Assembly: GCA_963995505.1 (NCBI GenBank)
Contig: OZ023185.1
Span: 17,247,691-17,311,690 of the forward strand
Source of the DNA: Hypericum androsaemum
Taxonomy: Eukaryota; Streptophyta; Magnoliopsida; Malpighiales; Hypericaceae
DNA length: 64,000 nucleotides
Reading direction: 5' to 3'
Program-made: the position numbers and the translations under genes
Shown: positions 33,119-44,924 of the stretch, one piece after another
How the letters are laid out: every line of letters starts with the position of its first letter
Position numbering within the stretch: the stretch's first letter is position 1
The notes under the pieces: model-generated
What the model was told of the DNA's origin: nothing
Database searches by the model: none
What the model saw: only the letters and a program-made list of their open reading frames with translations

Positions 33119-36100
33119 ATGTCTTATAGATACCGTTACTTGAAGCAATTTCAACGGCTTTTGCATTGTACGAGCCCAGGTGCTTCGTTTCTCGCTTATG
33201 GTTCCTCTTTTTTTGGTATTTTTAATTATTGGTTTTCTGTTTCTGGTTGAGGTTTAATGGTGTTGGTTGTTGTTAATTGGCCAAGGTAACCAATTACGGG
33301 GATCAGGGAAAAGAATGAGCTTGTGGGTTCCCTCCTCGAGTATCCGGGTTCCTTCCTGCGTTAGTGAAATAAGTGAAGCAGAGATTTTGAAGTGCAAGTT
33401 CCAATCTTCCAGGTAATTTGTTTGATGATTGGTGTGTGTTTGATGAGTTTTTCGATGCGGTTTAGTTACCGTGTGTGTGTGTGTGTGTGCGCGCGCGCAT
33501 CTTTTCAGGTATTTGTGTACGTTACAAGTGTCGAACGAGTTCTCCTGTTCCCACAGAGGAGGTTTAGTTCACTTCGTTGAGGCTAGTTGTGGCGAGATTC
33601 AAGGTACTGTACTGTTTGAGTCTTGTCTAGTACGAGTGAAGTTCTTACGAGGGCTTGATCAAGCTAGACACATGTTTGGCATATGAGAAACAAAGTAAGT
33701 TCGATGCTTGTTCTTATATGTGCTTTGGGTAATGTGAATCGCAGGCACGGATCATTGTTGGTTGAATGTAGCGAAAGAAAGCGAAGAGGTTTTCCAGAAA
33801 GATGGGAGTGTTTTAATACTTGCTGGAGATTTTGTCGATGATGCTGGAATATATGCCATGCTTGAAAGAGTGAAGTCGCTACAGCAGAGGTAATTCCGTT
33901 TTCAGTTTCCTTTTTCATTTGGGGATGATCATGTGAAATGTTGATTTGTTATTGAGAATCATACTCTCAGGTTTCCTCGGCTTCATGTTATGGGCTTCCA
34001 TGTGGGAAGTCGGAACTCCCCTGCAACTGCTAGAGCTGCACTTGTTGGGGTAGTGATGGAGGAGTTCATTACATTTCCCATTCTGTTATCTTACAAGAGC
34101 TTTCCAGAGGTGAGGTAATAAACCAATCGTTTTAAACTTCATATTCATTTTATTTGTATTATCCATTTTGCTTCCACTTGCTCTCGGATCATGACTTGTA
34201 CTTAGACATGCTCTTTGGTGGATGTAGATCAAATATGAAGCCTGCTACATTTTATCGAAAGACTTAAAGAATTCTCGTACATACTATGAGAATGACCAGG
34301 ATCCTGCTATAATCAATAAAGGTTAGTGGTTTTTTTCTGTCTGAAGTGAAAGGAACTGTACGCGAAATGTTCAATTGATTCCAATCCCTGGGAATTTTAG
34401 CATTATACATACCATCTAAACGTTAAACTTTGAAGAGGCAAAATGCCATTCTGCTTCTGGCCTGGTGGATTGGTTTATTAGAGATGTGGCCCAGGGAATA
34501 ATCCCCTCGTTGCAGTTTTGTCATCATCAGGGAGCATCAATGGTATATTACCACTCCATTTCAAACATTTTTGTGGGATGTCCTTGGCCGACTAAAACCA
34601 TGAGAATGCTGCTCATGTTCGTTTGTCGATGCTGCAATATCTTCAACCAAGGAAATATATTTTGGCCAGCTGTTGTGGATGACAGTGAGGAAGATAACGT
34701 TGTTTTTGTTTTACAGCCATCCTCTTTCGCTTTGTTGCATTCTTGATGGAGTTGTGACATGTTTCGTTTCGTCAGCATTATGATTGTTTGGTGAACCATC
34801 CAGAGATCTGTTAATTCACCGGCCAGCAAGCTCGCTTTTTTGTAGTTATTTTGGTCCTATGCAAGATCCCTATCGTATTCATGTTGGGAGTATGTGCAAA
34901 TTCTGCTGAACTAATATTCATCAGCTTGAGTTCTTTTGCAGCAATTGAGGAGTTGCAAATGCAAGAAATCAAGAAAATCACCAAGAAGAATGCTGGTTTA
35001 CCTGATCTGAAAAGAACTTGGGTTAAACCAACTGAGGTGATCAAGGAACCAATTTTATGTTCACCACTGCAGAACTTACTCCTCTCCTTACCTGGTAAGA
35101 AGGGGTCCATTATTTCACTTGTTTATGTGGATATTCAAGTATCAAAATTATTACATTTAACAATGGAATGGCATCAAACAAGGATAGTTTATACATGGGT
35201 GGTAAAACATGCATGCTGATTTAGGGTTGGGTTTTGGTGTATAATTGATTCAGATATGGTGTGTTTTCATTTTTCGGAGTTGCTGAGTTGTTTTTGAGTT
35301 TTGCTTTCTATTATATTGAGCTTGTTCAGATTTGAACAGAATTTTTTTTTCTTATTTGGAAGAAAGAAGATATTGCTGTCTGCAAATATGTAGTTTTGCT
35401 TTCAAATTCTACAGTTCTTTTTCTACAGGCTGCATCTCTGTGGATGAAACTGGGAATCGCTTGTTCCTCTCCGACACCAATCATCATCGGATTCTCGTAC
35501 TTGATGAGAATGGAAATATTCTAGATTGCGTGAGTATACTGTAACTGACTTTAAGACTTTAAATTGGCTTTCAATCAAAGTGCCTTTCAGGATATTTTCT
35601 ATGGCTATGGATTTAGCATCTTTTTGTTTCTTATTTAGTGGCTTTATATGTGTGAGATGAGGTACATATTCTGTGAAAAGTAATTTTACTACATATGGGC
35701 TGACCTGGTCGATGGTTACAAGTTCTTCTCTCATTCTGCTTGATGTTTCGTCATTGGGTGTGGTTGAGGTTTTACTTAAATGCATTATGCCACTTAAAGC
35801 TGCCGAGTTTGCATCATTACAGTTTTTTTCCCCTTTGGATAGCCTTTTCAACATTTTTGCTGTATTTTGTTTTTATTAAAATTGCATACCTGAGTTGAAC
35901 TTGTCATTTCTGTGTCAGATTGGTTCTAGCCCTGGGTTTGAGGATGGAGACTTTGAGTCTGCAAAGCTTTTGTGTCCTGCCGGTACTTTCTACGATGATA
36001 CCGAAGATTGCTTATACATTGTTGATTCAGAGGTCTCATTCAGCTTCAGAATTATGATTTGTGATTTTTTTTTATGGATTCTTGATGCACTTTGACGAAA

Positions 36101-39100
36101 CCACATATTTTTGTATTAAATTCCATTTCATAAAGAGCGCTGTCTCAGCAAGCACTCGCTCACTAAATATTTACACAAACATATGCTCATTTTTCCTTTT
36201 ATTTCTATTTTCAATAGCAGTACGCCTCTGTGTTTTCTTCTGGATAAAGTTGGGGCCTTTTTTTTGGCGTTCTCCTGGGAAATGTTTGAATATTTATTCG
36301 GTTTAAAAGGTTTTAGAAAGAGTAACATTTGATTACAACAAGTTATATTCTTAGCTAATTTTCTCTTATTGAGTTACTGATTTTGGTCCTTATCGTCCAA
36401 GAACCATGCTATCAGGAGGGCTGATATGGACAGAAGAATTCTGGAGACACTTCACCCAACTTACAGCATCAGTAAAAAGGATAGTGGTGTCTGGGCCTGG
36501 ATCATAGAGAAGCTGCAATATGGAAGAAATTCCAGCACAGAGTCTGAGGAATTTGACTCTCTTCGGCTCTTGTTCCCTTGGCATCTCTTGAGATCAGCGG
36601 ATAATGATCTATTGATCATTAATCGTAGGTAAAAAATATTTGCGGGCTTGACGTTTTACAACAGCTGCACATTTATAAATGATTTTGTTATATTCTCTTG
36701 TTTCCACCCAGACTCCAAAGTTGCTTTGCTTCAGGGATCCTCGTATATCTGTCTTACTCAAGCCTACAGCTCCACCTTTTATCTTTTGCATCAACTAGTT
36801 GCTGAAATCTTAAAGCAAACTAAACTTTTCATTTTCCTATGGTCCACATTGAAGATCATCTGCTGTGCTGCATTATAGTTAGAAAGGTCGAAAACACATT
36901 GCAGCTAGACAATATTGTTTCATCCATTTCCGAGTTAAGAAATGCTGTTTGTGAGCCATGTCTCATGAAGTAGAGGTGGTTGCATGTCTTGGAAGCTTTT
37001 AACAACTGGCATTCCTGATGATTTTTCTTTGGGTTTTCAGCTTTGAGAGACTCTGGATATTGGATTCGGTTTCAGGAAAGATCAAACAGTGTATTGAAGG
37101 TATAGATGTGGTTGCCTTTTTTTGCTTCCTCAGGTCATGCTGTTGGTTATTTCAAGAAAATTATGATATTTGTAAACAGTTTTGATCTAACTTTGCTTCA
37201 CGATCAATACAAGGGTATTTGCAGGTTTTTGAGACCTGTGAACAATCGACGATTGCAGACAAGATCTCTCTGTTGAAGCGGATTCCTAGTGACTGGTTGG
37301 AACTTCAGGCTCGTTCTTATTCTTCTAAGATTGGGCTCTTGTGTCCCAGTCTCATGTCTTGTGTCACTGCCTTTCAAAATCAAATAGTGATGTGGGACAA
37401 TGGTATGGAATGTGCTAGAGAAAGTGATTCTTTTCCTTATTGAATTCAGCGGCATGCATTAATTTGTTACTGCTTCATGTTTCCATTGTAGTGAATCTAA
37501 GGTTGCTCAAGCTAAATCCTGAAACTGGGACATTTTCGAACTTCAAGCTCTCAAATTTTGGGATACTTGGACTTCCATATTGGTTGTCCTATCCTTTGGA
37601 GGGAGTTTATTCACTGTAAGTATGTATCATCTATGACCTTGATTTTTAATAATCTCGACTTGTTATTTTGGTGATGTTGGGTTTGTGTGTGTTTAATTTT
37701 GATCTGTACGATGGTTTTTATTTTTCTCTCACCTCTGCTTATCACCTGGCAGTGCTGGAGTTTCTGGAGGAAAGGTCGATCATAGTGAATATTTCAAGCT
37801 ATTGCCAGGTAATCATTAGTATAACATGGTGTATTTTGTCACTGGGTGGATGACAAGCTATTTCTCATTTCAAGTTTCTCATCCTGATCCCACCATGGGC
37901 TGTATGCTTCGCTTGGGATTGAGCATAAATTTGAAGCCGAGCAATTTGTTTTGTTTTGAGGTTCTGCCTACTTAAGTTAATTTTGTAAACATTTTTTGGA
38001 TTTCGGTTAATAAAACACCGGGAAGGAAGAAAGTGAGAAGGCCAAAACACAGAGAAGAAATAGAGGATTAAACATGTCGTCAGCTCGTGGCGGTTAAATA
38101 TCCTAGCCACTATGATGCTGGTTAGAAACCAATATAGGCATCCTGTATAGTCAATTCTGCTTAAAGTGTTTGGCTGAAATCACTCCCATCTAGCTTCACC
38201 TTATCTCTGTTGAGCTGAGATGTATTGGCTAAAAACTCGAAAGTTGTGCGAAAAAACATCTTCTTTCCTATTATTGAACCAAATTTTCTTTCCCTGTACC
38301 CTAAGATCGCATGTAATTAATCAATTGCTAAGATCATCCTGATTTTATTTTATGCAAGAGCAACTACTTTGGACCTCCTTTTCTTTCTGTTGCTTAATAA
38401 TATCTGAACACATTTTTTAGACACTTGACATGTGACTTAATTGTGCTTCAAATTGTGAAACAATTGGCTGTTGTAACAGGTAGGATTGCCATACAGGTAA
38501 ACTTGTGTATTCCGACCGAAACAGAGCTTGTTGAGCCATTGCAAGAAGGATGCATATGGCGACTGGCAAAAGGAGCTGCTGCTGAGATCCACAGTTCAGA
38601 GGACGAAGAGGGGTCCTCGGAGAAGGTGGTTACACGTTGCCCCTTTTTCTTACTGGTTTCCTGACCTTTGTTTTCTTAACAGAGGAGGAACGCCAGGAAA
38701 GCTGATTATAGCCAGTTCACAATATCTTTGAGTTCGATTTTCTTTTAGTCGTCCTCTTTGTCCAGTGCCTTATTTCCAGTTCTGGGTCATTCAGGTCGGT
38801 ATAGCTCAGCAGTGGTACGATTATCTTGATAATATGGCGTTTACGACCGCTGAGATAGATGTCAGTGGCGACGAACAACACACAGATTCAGTAGTTGAAG
38901 GACAAGATGACAAATTACACATTAATTGTACAGTCAATACAAGTCCTGGAACAAGTGAGGTATGGTTTTTCTACTTTTATCTATCTGCTTTTCAAGATTA
39001 TTTCGGTCATTACCCCTGAATGTATAGAGCAATATCGATGGCAGAAGATTGGTTCGATGGCTTTCTCAGTCAACATACTTGTGACAATAGGGAAATAACT

Positions 39101-39473
39101 AATTTGGCAGTGGCTTCTGCAGTTTGTACTAATGCTTGTTCTGTTCCTTTATCTGTTCTAATAACAGGTTGTACTCTATGCCACTCTGTACTTGAAACTT
39201 CGGGGAGATCCTGGTGAAAAAGAACGAATTCCAGAAAATCATGCAGCGAGGATAGTTAATATTATGAACTCCGCGTCTCTGCCAGACGTCGAAAGAGATT
39301 CATGCATCCAGTTTTTGATGAATTCCAACAGAGACTTGAGAGACCTCGTCTTCGTTAAACCGGTGCACGTGAGAATCAAGCTGGATTGTCTCGACCATCC
39401 GAAAGCTGACAACCAGAGAGATATCATCTTAACCGAATCATCCATTGAAGTCGATGTATCCCTCGATACGTGA
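33119..39473 (+). CDS. EMB1974: NHL-repeat protein, EMB1974-like, 17 exons
   Basis: Seventeen exons can be joined in one frame to about 743 residues: 33119-33179, 33307-33412, 33557-33603, 33745-33889, 33971-34109, 34228-34321, 34942-35094, 35429-35529, 35919-36032, 36402-36628, 37041-37099, 37214-37402, 37492-37615, 37753-37808, 38480-38625, 38795-38959 and 39168-39473. The basic start (MSYRYRYLKQFQRLLHC) looks like an organelle-targeting peptide. An N-terminal part follows (TDHCWLNVAKESEEVFQKDG, LHVMGFHVGSRNSPATARAA). NHL-type beta-propeller repeats come next (ISVDETGNRLFLSDTNHHRI, LVLDENGNI, AGTFYDDTEDCLYIVDSENH). The C-terminus is conserved-looking. Length and order fit Arabidopsis EMB1974, an embryo-essential NHL protein of unknown biochemical role; the match is from memory. 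Exons 10 and 12 use AAG acceptors, so those two junctions are less sure. No lesion is seen. Confidence 0.86.
33472..33499 (+). repeat. (GT)n(GC)n alternating tract in intron 2 of the NHL gene
   Basis: About nine GT followed by GC dinucleotides, a perfect alternating purine-pyrimidine run of the kind that can adopt Z-DNA. Confidence 0.9.
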
Positions 39474-40749
39474 AGTGAAATCTCTTGCAATGGCATTGGG
39501 TGCTATCCAAGGTTGTTTTATGGCTATCAAGAGGTGAACTTCTTCGAGCATTTCGGACGGAACAGCGATGCTGAAATGGAAGCTGATTGTTCTTCCTGGT
39601 ATGGAACTGGCTGTTGATCTGAACACCGTGATCTTCCCCGTCTAACAATCCACGTCAAAAGAAAGTATCGGAAGATTTTGTGTTGGGATGCAATGCCTCG
39701 AGGAAGTTCCCTTCATTTATGTTGTATTCTATTTAGTTAGTTCATTTTTTCTCTCATATGTTTTAATACAAAATCAATTGTCCAAATATTGCTACTTTGC
39801 ATGGAAGGACAACCATGAAATTAATACTGTTAGAATTTCATATCTAGTTTGAAACCTTAAGATTATGTTAAGTTTGTACGGGTTTTAACTTCGTCGAGTA
39901 CGAACTGGACCATAATGCTATGTTAGAATTTCAATATCAAATCTTTAACCTTTTAAGGTTATGGATTTGTGAAGCTCACCATCTCCCGCTGGCAATATTT
40001 GTCATTGTAAATCTCTCATCTCTCTGGCATTCAAAATTACTATCGATTTCCCAAAAAAAATTTACTATCGACCCTATTTACTATTTAAAGATAGTTTTTC
40101 AATTGTGACTTTTACATTAATCTAACAGATACAACTTCTTTTCTCCCCGTATTTTTGCGTAGTCACCTTCTAATTTTGGTTGTCAGTTTTGTCGGAAAGA
40201 TGAAGGATAAACAAAAATAATGACAAAGTTCTCTCCTATTTCAGACATCAGTTGCATTAATAACGTCCACACCTAAAATAATTTCCTGGCACTAACCTCC
40301 AAGACCTGTCAATTCAGTACATTTTCTCTCCATTTCTTACGGTAACGGCAAAAAACAGCAGACGCCCATTTCTGGGTAGGTCCTTACTTAGAGGCATAGT
40401 GTTCTTGGTCCACGTCCACTCTCCTTCACAATTCTCTAACCTTTTCCAATCTTCCCATGAAGTTATGTCGGTTGAATTATTGTTTGACCAGCTGTTGAAG
40501 AGCCTTCATTTGACCATTTCCGTTTCTCTAACCTCAAGATTGATCCCCGGAGGAGGAATCTATTAAAAGAGATTGATTATTGCTCCTGTAATAATCCTGA
40601 CAGGATCCTGTTCTAATTCCTGACAAAGGACAACATTGTTTTTTTTTTCGGAGACCGACATATCCCATTTTCTTTAAATCCTGTCTCAATCGTTAATCCA
40701 ATATCCGGAATCCTGAAGAAGTAATATTTGATTCAGGGAGGGGAGCCAA
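39474..40749 (+). other. 3' UTR of the NHL gene and promoter region of the kinase
   Basis: The proximal part is the 3' UTR of the NHL gene, the distal part the promoter and leader of the kinase gene. An AT-rich low-complexity core lies at about 39730-40140. No other gene is seen. Confidence 0.5.
40484..40515 (+). promoter_or_regulatory. Pair of W-boxes (TTGACC) upstream of the kinase gene
   Basis: TTGACC occurs at 40484-40489 and 40510-40515, 26 bases apart and about 240 bases before the ATG. W-boxes bind WRKY factors and clustered copies are typical of immune-responsive promoters, which would fit an RLCK-VII gene. Two hexamers can also occur by chance. Confidence 0.4.
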
Positions 40750-42558
40750 ATGAGTTGCTTTTCATGTTTCTCTACTCAAAAATCTGATAAAAGGTTGAAC
40801 AACAACAGGAGACCTCATCAGGATGCTCATCATCCCTCTCCGCCTCGAAAGGATCACCGGAATGTTCCTTCGCATGGACATCCGCGATATGGTAAGAGCA
40901 TTCAATCCCTTTTCTGTTACAAGGAATTGAACCTGGATTAGCCTGCACGTTTGGCAAGTTTTCTGTTGGAATGATCCTGACAATGAAACTTTGTGTCCTT
41001 TGGGGGCAGATACTTCTCCAAAGGCAAAGCCGGTACCTGAAGCAAACACCAGCAGGGTAGCTCCGGCCAATAAAGAAACCGCGGAAAACAACCTCGCGTC
41101 CCAGACTTTCACCTTCCGAGAGCTCGCCACTGCCACCAAGAACTTCAGGCACGAATGTCTCATCGGTGAAGGCGGGTTTGGAAGAGTTTACAAGGGCAGA
41201 CTCGATAATGGCCAGGTAAAATCTTGTTCCTTGGTCTTCATCAGCAACAGAAATATATCAGTTCATCCCTGGAAACAAAAACCGAGCAGTTTCAATTCCG
41301 TGTTAATTCGTTTCAGACCGTTGCGGTGAAGCAACTCGACAGAAATGGGTTGCAAGGGAACAGAGAATTCCTCGTTGAGGTGCTGATGCTGAGTCTATTG
41401 CACCATGACAACCTCGTCAACCTTATCGGCTATTGCGCCGATGGCGATCAGAGGCTTTTGGTTTACGAGTACATGCCATTGGGATCTCTTGAAGATCATC
41501 TATTAGGTACATTTTGATCTTGATCCTTTATGTTTTCCACATTCAATTTTCCTAACCATGGAGACATAAAGAACATGATTGGTCACCACGAAAAGCGTGG
41601 ATCCCCGGTAAGAGGTTGTTCTAACTTATTCGGTCTCGTGTTTGAGCCTTAGAATGCATTGACTTAACTGCTGCAAAATGTTCATTTCAGACCTTCCGCT
41701 GCATCGGAAGCCATTGGATTGGTACACAAGGATGAAGATCGCATTAGGGGCCGCGAAAGGGCTGGAGTATTTGCACGACAAGGCGAACCCGCCGGTTATA
41801 TACAGGGACTTGAAATCATCCAACATCCTGCTAGACAAAGATTTCAACGCGAAACTGTCCGACTTCGGGCTCGCCAAACTGGGACCTACCGGGGACAAGA
41901 CGCACGTTTCTTCCAGGGTCATGGGAACATACGGCTACTGCGCCCCGGAGTATCAGCAGACAGGCCAGCTCACGGTCAAATCCGACGTCTACAGCTTCGG
42001 AGTCGTTTTGCTGGAGCTGATCACAGGAAAAAGGGTCATTGACACCACAAGATCAGGCCACGAGCAAAATCTAGTTGTCTGGGTAAGTAACAGTTATCGC
42101 CTCCAAGCTCGTGTTCGAAACACGAGCTTGGAGCAAAACAAAAAGACTTTTACAAGTCTCTTGTCTTGCTAATCAGTTCAGTTTCTTGATCACAGGCGAA
42201 GCCAGTGTTCAGGGAACCAAGTAGATTCCCGGAGCTCGCGGATCCGGCCCTCCACGGGAACTTCCCGGTAAGAGGGCTGAACCAAGCTGTGGCGGTCGCG
42301 GCCATGTGCCTGCAGGAAGAAGGCGAGACTCGGCCATTCATAAGCGATGTGGTCTCGGCCCTCAGCTTCCTCGGAGCTGAAGCGGACAAGCACGTCAATG
42401 TTTGTTCCGAACCTGCCTCGATGCCATCTCCGCCATTTGACAATGGCAACCCGAGCCTGCTGGATGCGGAAGTAACGGGACAGGACCGCGAAAAGGCGGT
42501 GGCTGAAGCTATAGAATGGGGCTCCAGGGCGGCCTCCGCCGCGGCATCGGGATCCTAG
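40750..42558 (+). CDS. PBL23: Receptor-like cytoplasmic kinase, RLCK-VII, PBL23-like
   Basis: Five exons (40750-40891, 41010-41215, 41317-41506, 41691-42082, 42196-42558) join in frame to 430 residues. The N-terminus MSCFSCF has two Cys suited to S-acylation and resembles PBL23. The Ser/Thr kinase domain begins at [13 protein letters not shown]. It has the Gly-rich loop ([11 protein letters not shown]), catalytic Lys in AVKQLDR, HRD-equivalent YRDLKSSN (Tyr in place of His, normal in this subfamily), DFG in [11 protein letters not shown], and activation segment [18 protein letters not shown]. The C-terminal region ([29 protein letters not shown]) matches my recollection of PBL23. RLCK-VII kinases act at the plasma membrane below pattern-recognition receptors such as CERK1 and FLS2, passing the signal to MAPK cascades and ROS production; for this member that is inference from the family. 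All catalytic residues are present. Confidence 0.95.
42101..42133. repeat. Perfect 15 bp palindromic stem inside kinase intron 4
   Basis: CTCCAAGCTCGTGTT - CGA - AACACGAGCTTGGAG forms a perfect stem with a 3-base loop, 18 bases after the intron 4 donor of the PBL23-like gene. Confidence 0.95.
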
Positions 42559-43859
42559 CCACCAACCACCGGCGAGTAGGCTGGCTGATCATATCATTTC
42601 TGGTTGTATAAGATAAAAAGGATGATGCCCCCGGGAAGAATATTCATATTTTTCTATTCCAGCGTTTACATTATAATTCAAATGAAGAAAAATTGGGTTA
42701 TTTTTGCCATTATTATCGATTATATTCTCTAATAAACCAGCTTTAATAAGGGTAATATATGAATGTGCCTAAGTTCTCATTAATTTTTAAGAAATGTTTT
42801 TGAAGAAATAAGAGACTACCTCAAATTCCGAAAATCGATAAGTTAAGGATACTTGCAAGTTGCAACATATACGTTAATAAGTGTCCCAATAGTGCTCTAC
42901 TTGTGGAAGAAATTTTAATGTTTGAGTTGCTAAGGACCATTTGACCTAGCGACATAAGCGTCGGAAGATTTGACGGAAGTTAAGAGTTCAAACCTTGACA
43001 TAGGCGTATTCTTTGTGTAATTTACCTTTCAAAAAAAATTTATTGGTTGAGTTTAAAATTAATCCACTTAATTGGATAAAGTGGATGAGGTTAACCGAGT
43101 AATTTTAACGGTAATTTTGGAGCTTTAAAATAATGAAGAGGTGTTTTGGTATTTCCTAATATTATTTGAGATAGAAATTGATCCTATAAAATGATGAAAC
43201 CTATTTATAAAAACTCAAGAATTAATTAATTAAAAGTTGGACTCTTAATACATTATAACAAAGGACTTATGAGTTTTTTCCCAAATTTATAAGAACAAAT
43301 CCCATTCATAATGGTGGTTAAAGAATTTGATGCGAAAAAAGTGCTCTTTCTTGAATGCACATGTCATGATTTTTTTTTGGGAAAGGTATGTCATGATTTT
43401 ACTCGTGTCCCGATTGTATATTTACCTAAATGGCAACATATTTTGATGAAAAATGCGCAATTTTATAAGCCGGCCCACTTACCCTAACAAAATAAAGCAT
43501 TGAATTCACTATTTTTTTTTATAAAATCATTGAATTCACTATGAATAAAACAACGTTGCATCATTATCAAGTTCAACGAAAAACAATCATTCGAACACAA
43601 GCATATAAAATATTTTGATCTAAAAACCGAATTTCCACATAAATATTGTAATCATGCCACTTATAAGAAAAATATTTTAATCATGCAGGGCAAAAAGATG
43701 ATGACATTCCCTTACACATTTGAGTATCGTATATCGGTATCGTGTGTCTAGGGGTTGAATTAGACACACGATAAAAGCATGAGGAGTAAAGACAACCAAC
43801 CGTTGGGATGGACTGTGCGTGGCCCCAGGTTAATTTTTTTGGCCCAACTCAAATTATCT
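42559..43859. other. Kinase 3' region and AT-rich spacer
   Basis: 3' UTR followed by AT-rich DNA. A degenerate tRNA-like unit may lie at about 42945-43025 (GACCTAGCGACATAAGCG ... AAGAGTTCAAACC), perhaps a SINE relic. No gene is seen. Confidence 0.45.
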
Positions 43860-44300
43860 ATATTTATTATTTAAGTAAAGGGCATGGGTTATAATCCTTT
43901 TTTTTACAATATGTTTTTAAGTAGATTAAATATATTAAATTATAATCCCGCCGTTTAAAGGGCATGGGTTCTAATCCCTTTTTTGACAATATTATTTATA
44001 AATATAAATAGTAATCTCTGAACCATGAAAACGAGGTGGTCTAGTTAGTGTTAGGCGTCATTTTTTAGGTTATGGGTTCTAGTCCCATTATTGACAACAT
44101 TTTTTGGAATTACATTGAACAAATTAAGTCGTAATCGCACAAGGACGAGCTTGTCTAGTTGGTCTTACTCTTAGGTGCTATCTTTGGGGCAGGGGTTCAA
44201 ATTCCGGCGTCGTTTTATCCACGGTTTCTAATTTGATTTTTTGACAATAATTTTTGAAATTACATTAAATAATTAAATTGTAATAATTCAGACTATGATC
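43860..44300 (+). repeat. Tandem tRNA-like (SINE-type) repeat units
   Basis: Several related units each contain a B-box-like motif (GGGCATGGGTTCTAATCCC, GGTTATGGGTTCTAGTCCC, GGGGTTCAAATTCCGG). The last two have an A-box-like element before it (GGTGGTCTAGTTAGTG, CTTGTCTAGTTGG). Each is followed by a tail TTTTTGACAATnnTTTT-GGAATTACATT-(n)-TTAAATTGTAAT. This is the layout of a tRNA-derived SINE amplified in tandem. No cloverleaf or intact tRNA is present. Confidence 0.5.
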
Positions 44301-44915
44301 ATCAGCAAATGGTGGTCCTGCCAGCACCAGTTAAAACTTAAAAGTGGAAAAAGCAGCGAATATCGCTCCTTAAGGTTACGAAAGTTTTCCACCAGAAATT
44401 ACAAAAATTATATTATCGGATTGTTGTATTGTCCAGCCTTTTCAGGGTAGTTAGTTTTATGTCCAGCTTGCTTTAGGTAAAGTTATTCTTTTCCTTTTTA
44501 ACACTATTCAGAAATTTGTCTACCGGGTTCATGAACCCTTCGCGCCATATATACGGTGTAATAATGCCGGGATGTCCACATATTACCTGGTTAGGTTTAG
44601 TTTTATTTTCTTCCTTAATTCTTTCCTTGGCTGAGGTGAGAATAACAATACTACAGAAGAATTTGTATATAAATAGGGCTATTGTACATCTTTTAATTCC
44701 AGGTGTGAATATACCCTTTGTAGAATGTTATTTTGTAAAGGATGATAAAAATGATTTTAGTTTTTGGTTAAAAAAATTATTAATATTATCATGTTGGATG
44801 ATTTTGAACAGTTAATTGCTTCGGTAGATTTCGTTATAGACTTTTTTTCAATCGAAATAGCTTCATTTTATCATGGTTGACCAACTAACATATTCACGTT
44901 ATAAGTGGGGGTCAA
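44301..44915. other. Spacer without a supported gene
   Basis: A 99-codon frame at 44516-44815 is hydrophobic and AT-rich with no recognised motif; not called. Nothing else is seen. Confidence 0.4.
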
Positions 44916-44924
44916 AATTTAAAA

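Noticed and set aside
34465..34746. 93-codon frame inside the NHL gene
   Set aside because: It lies in intron 6 of the NHL gene, between well-defined exons, and has no domain.
44516..44815. 99-codon frame in AT-rich DNA
   Set aside because: Composition matches random AT-rich translation; no motif or splice support.
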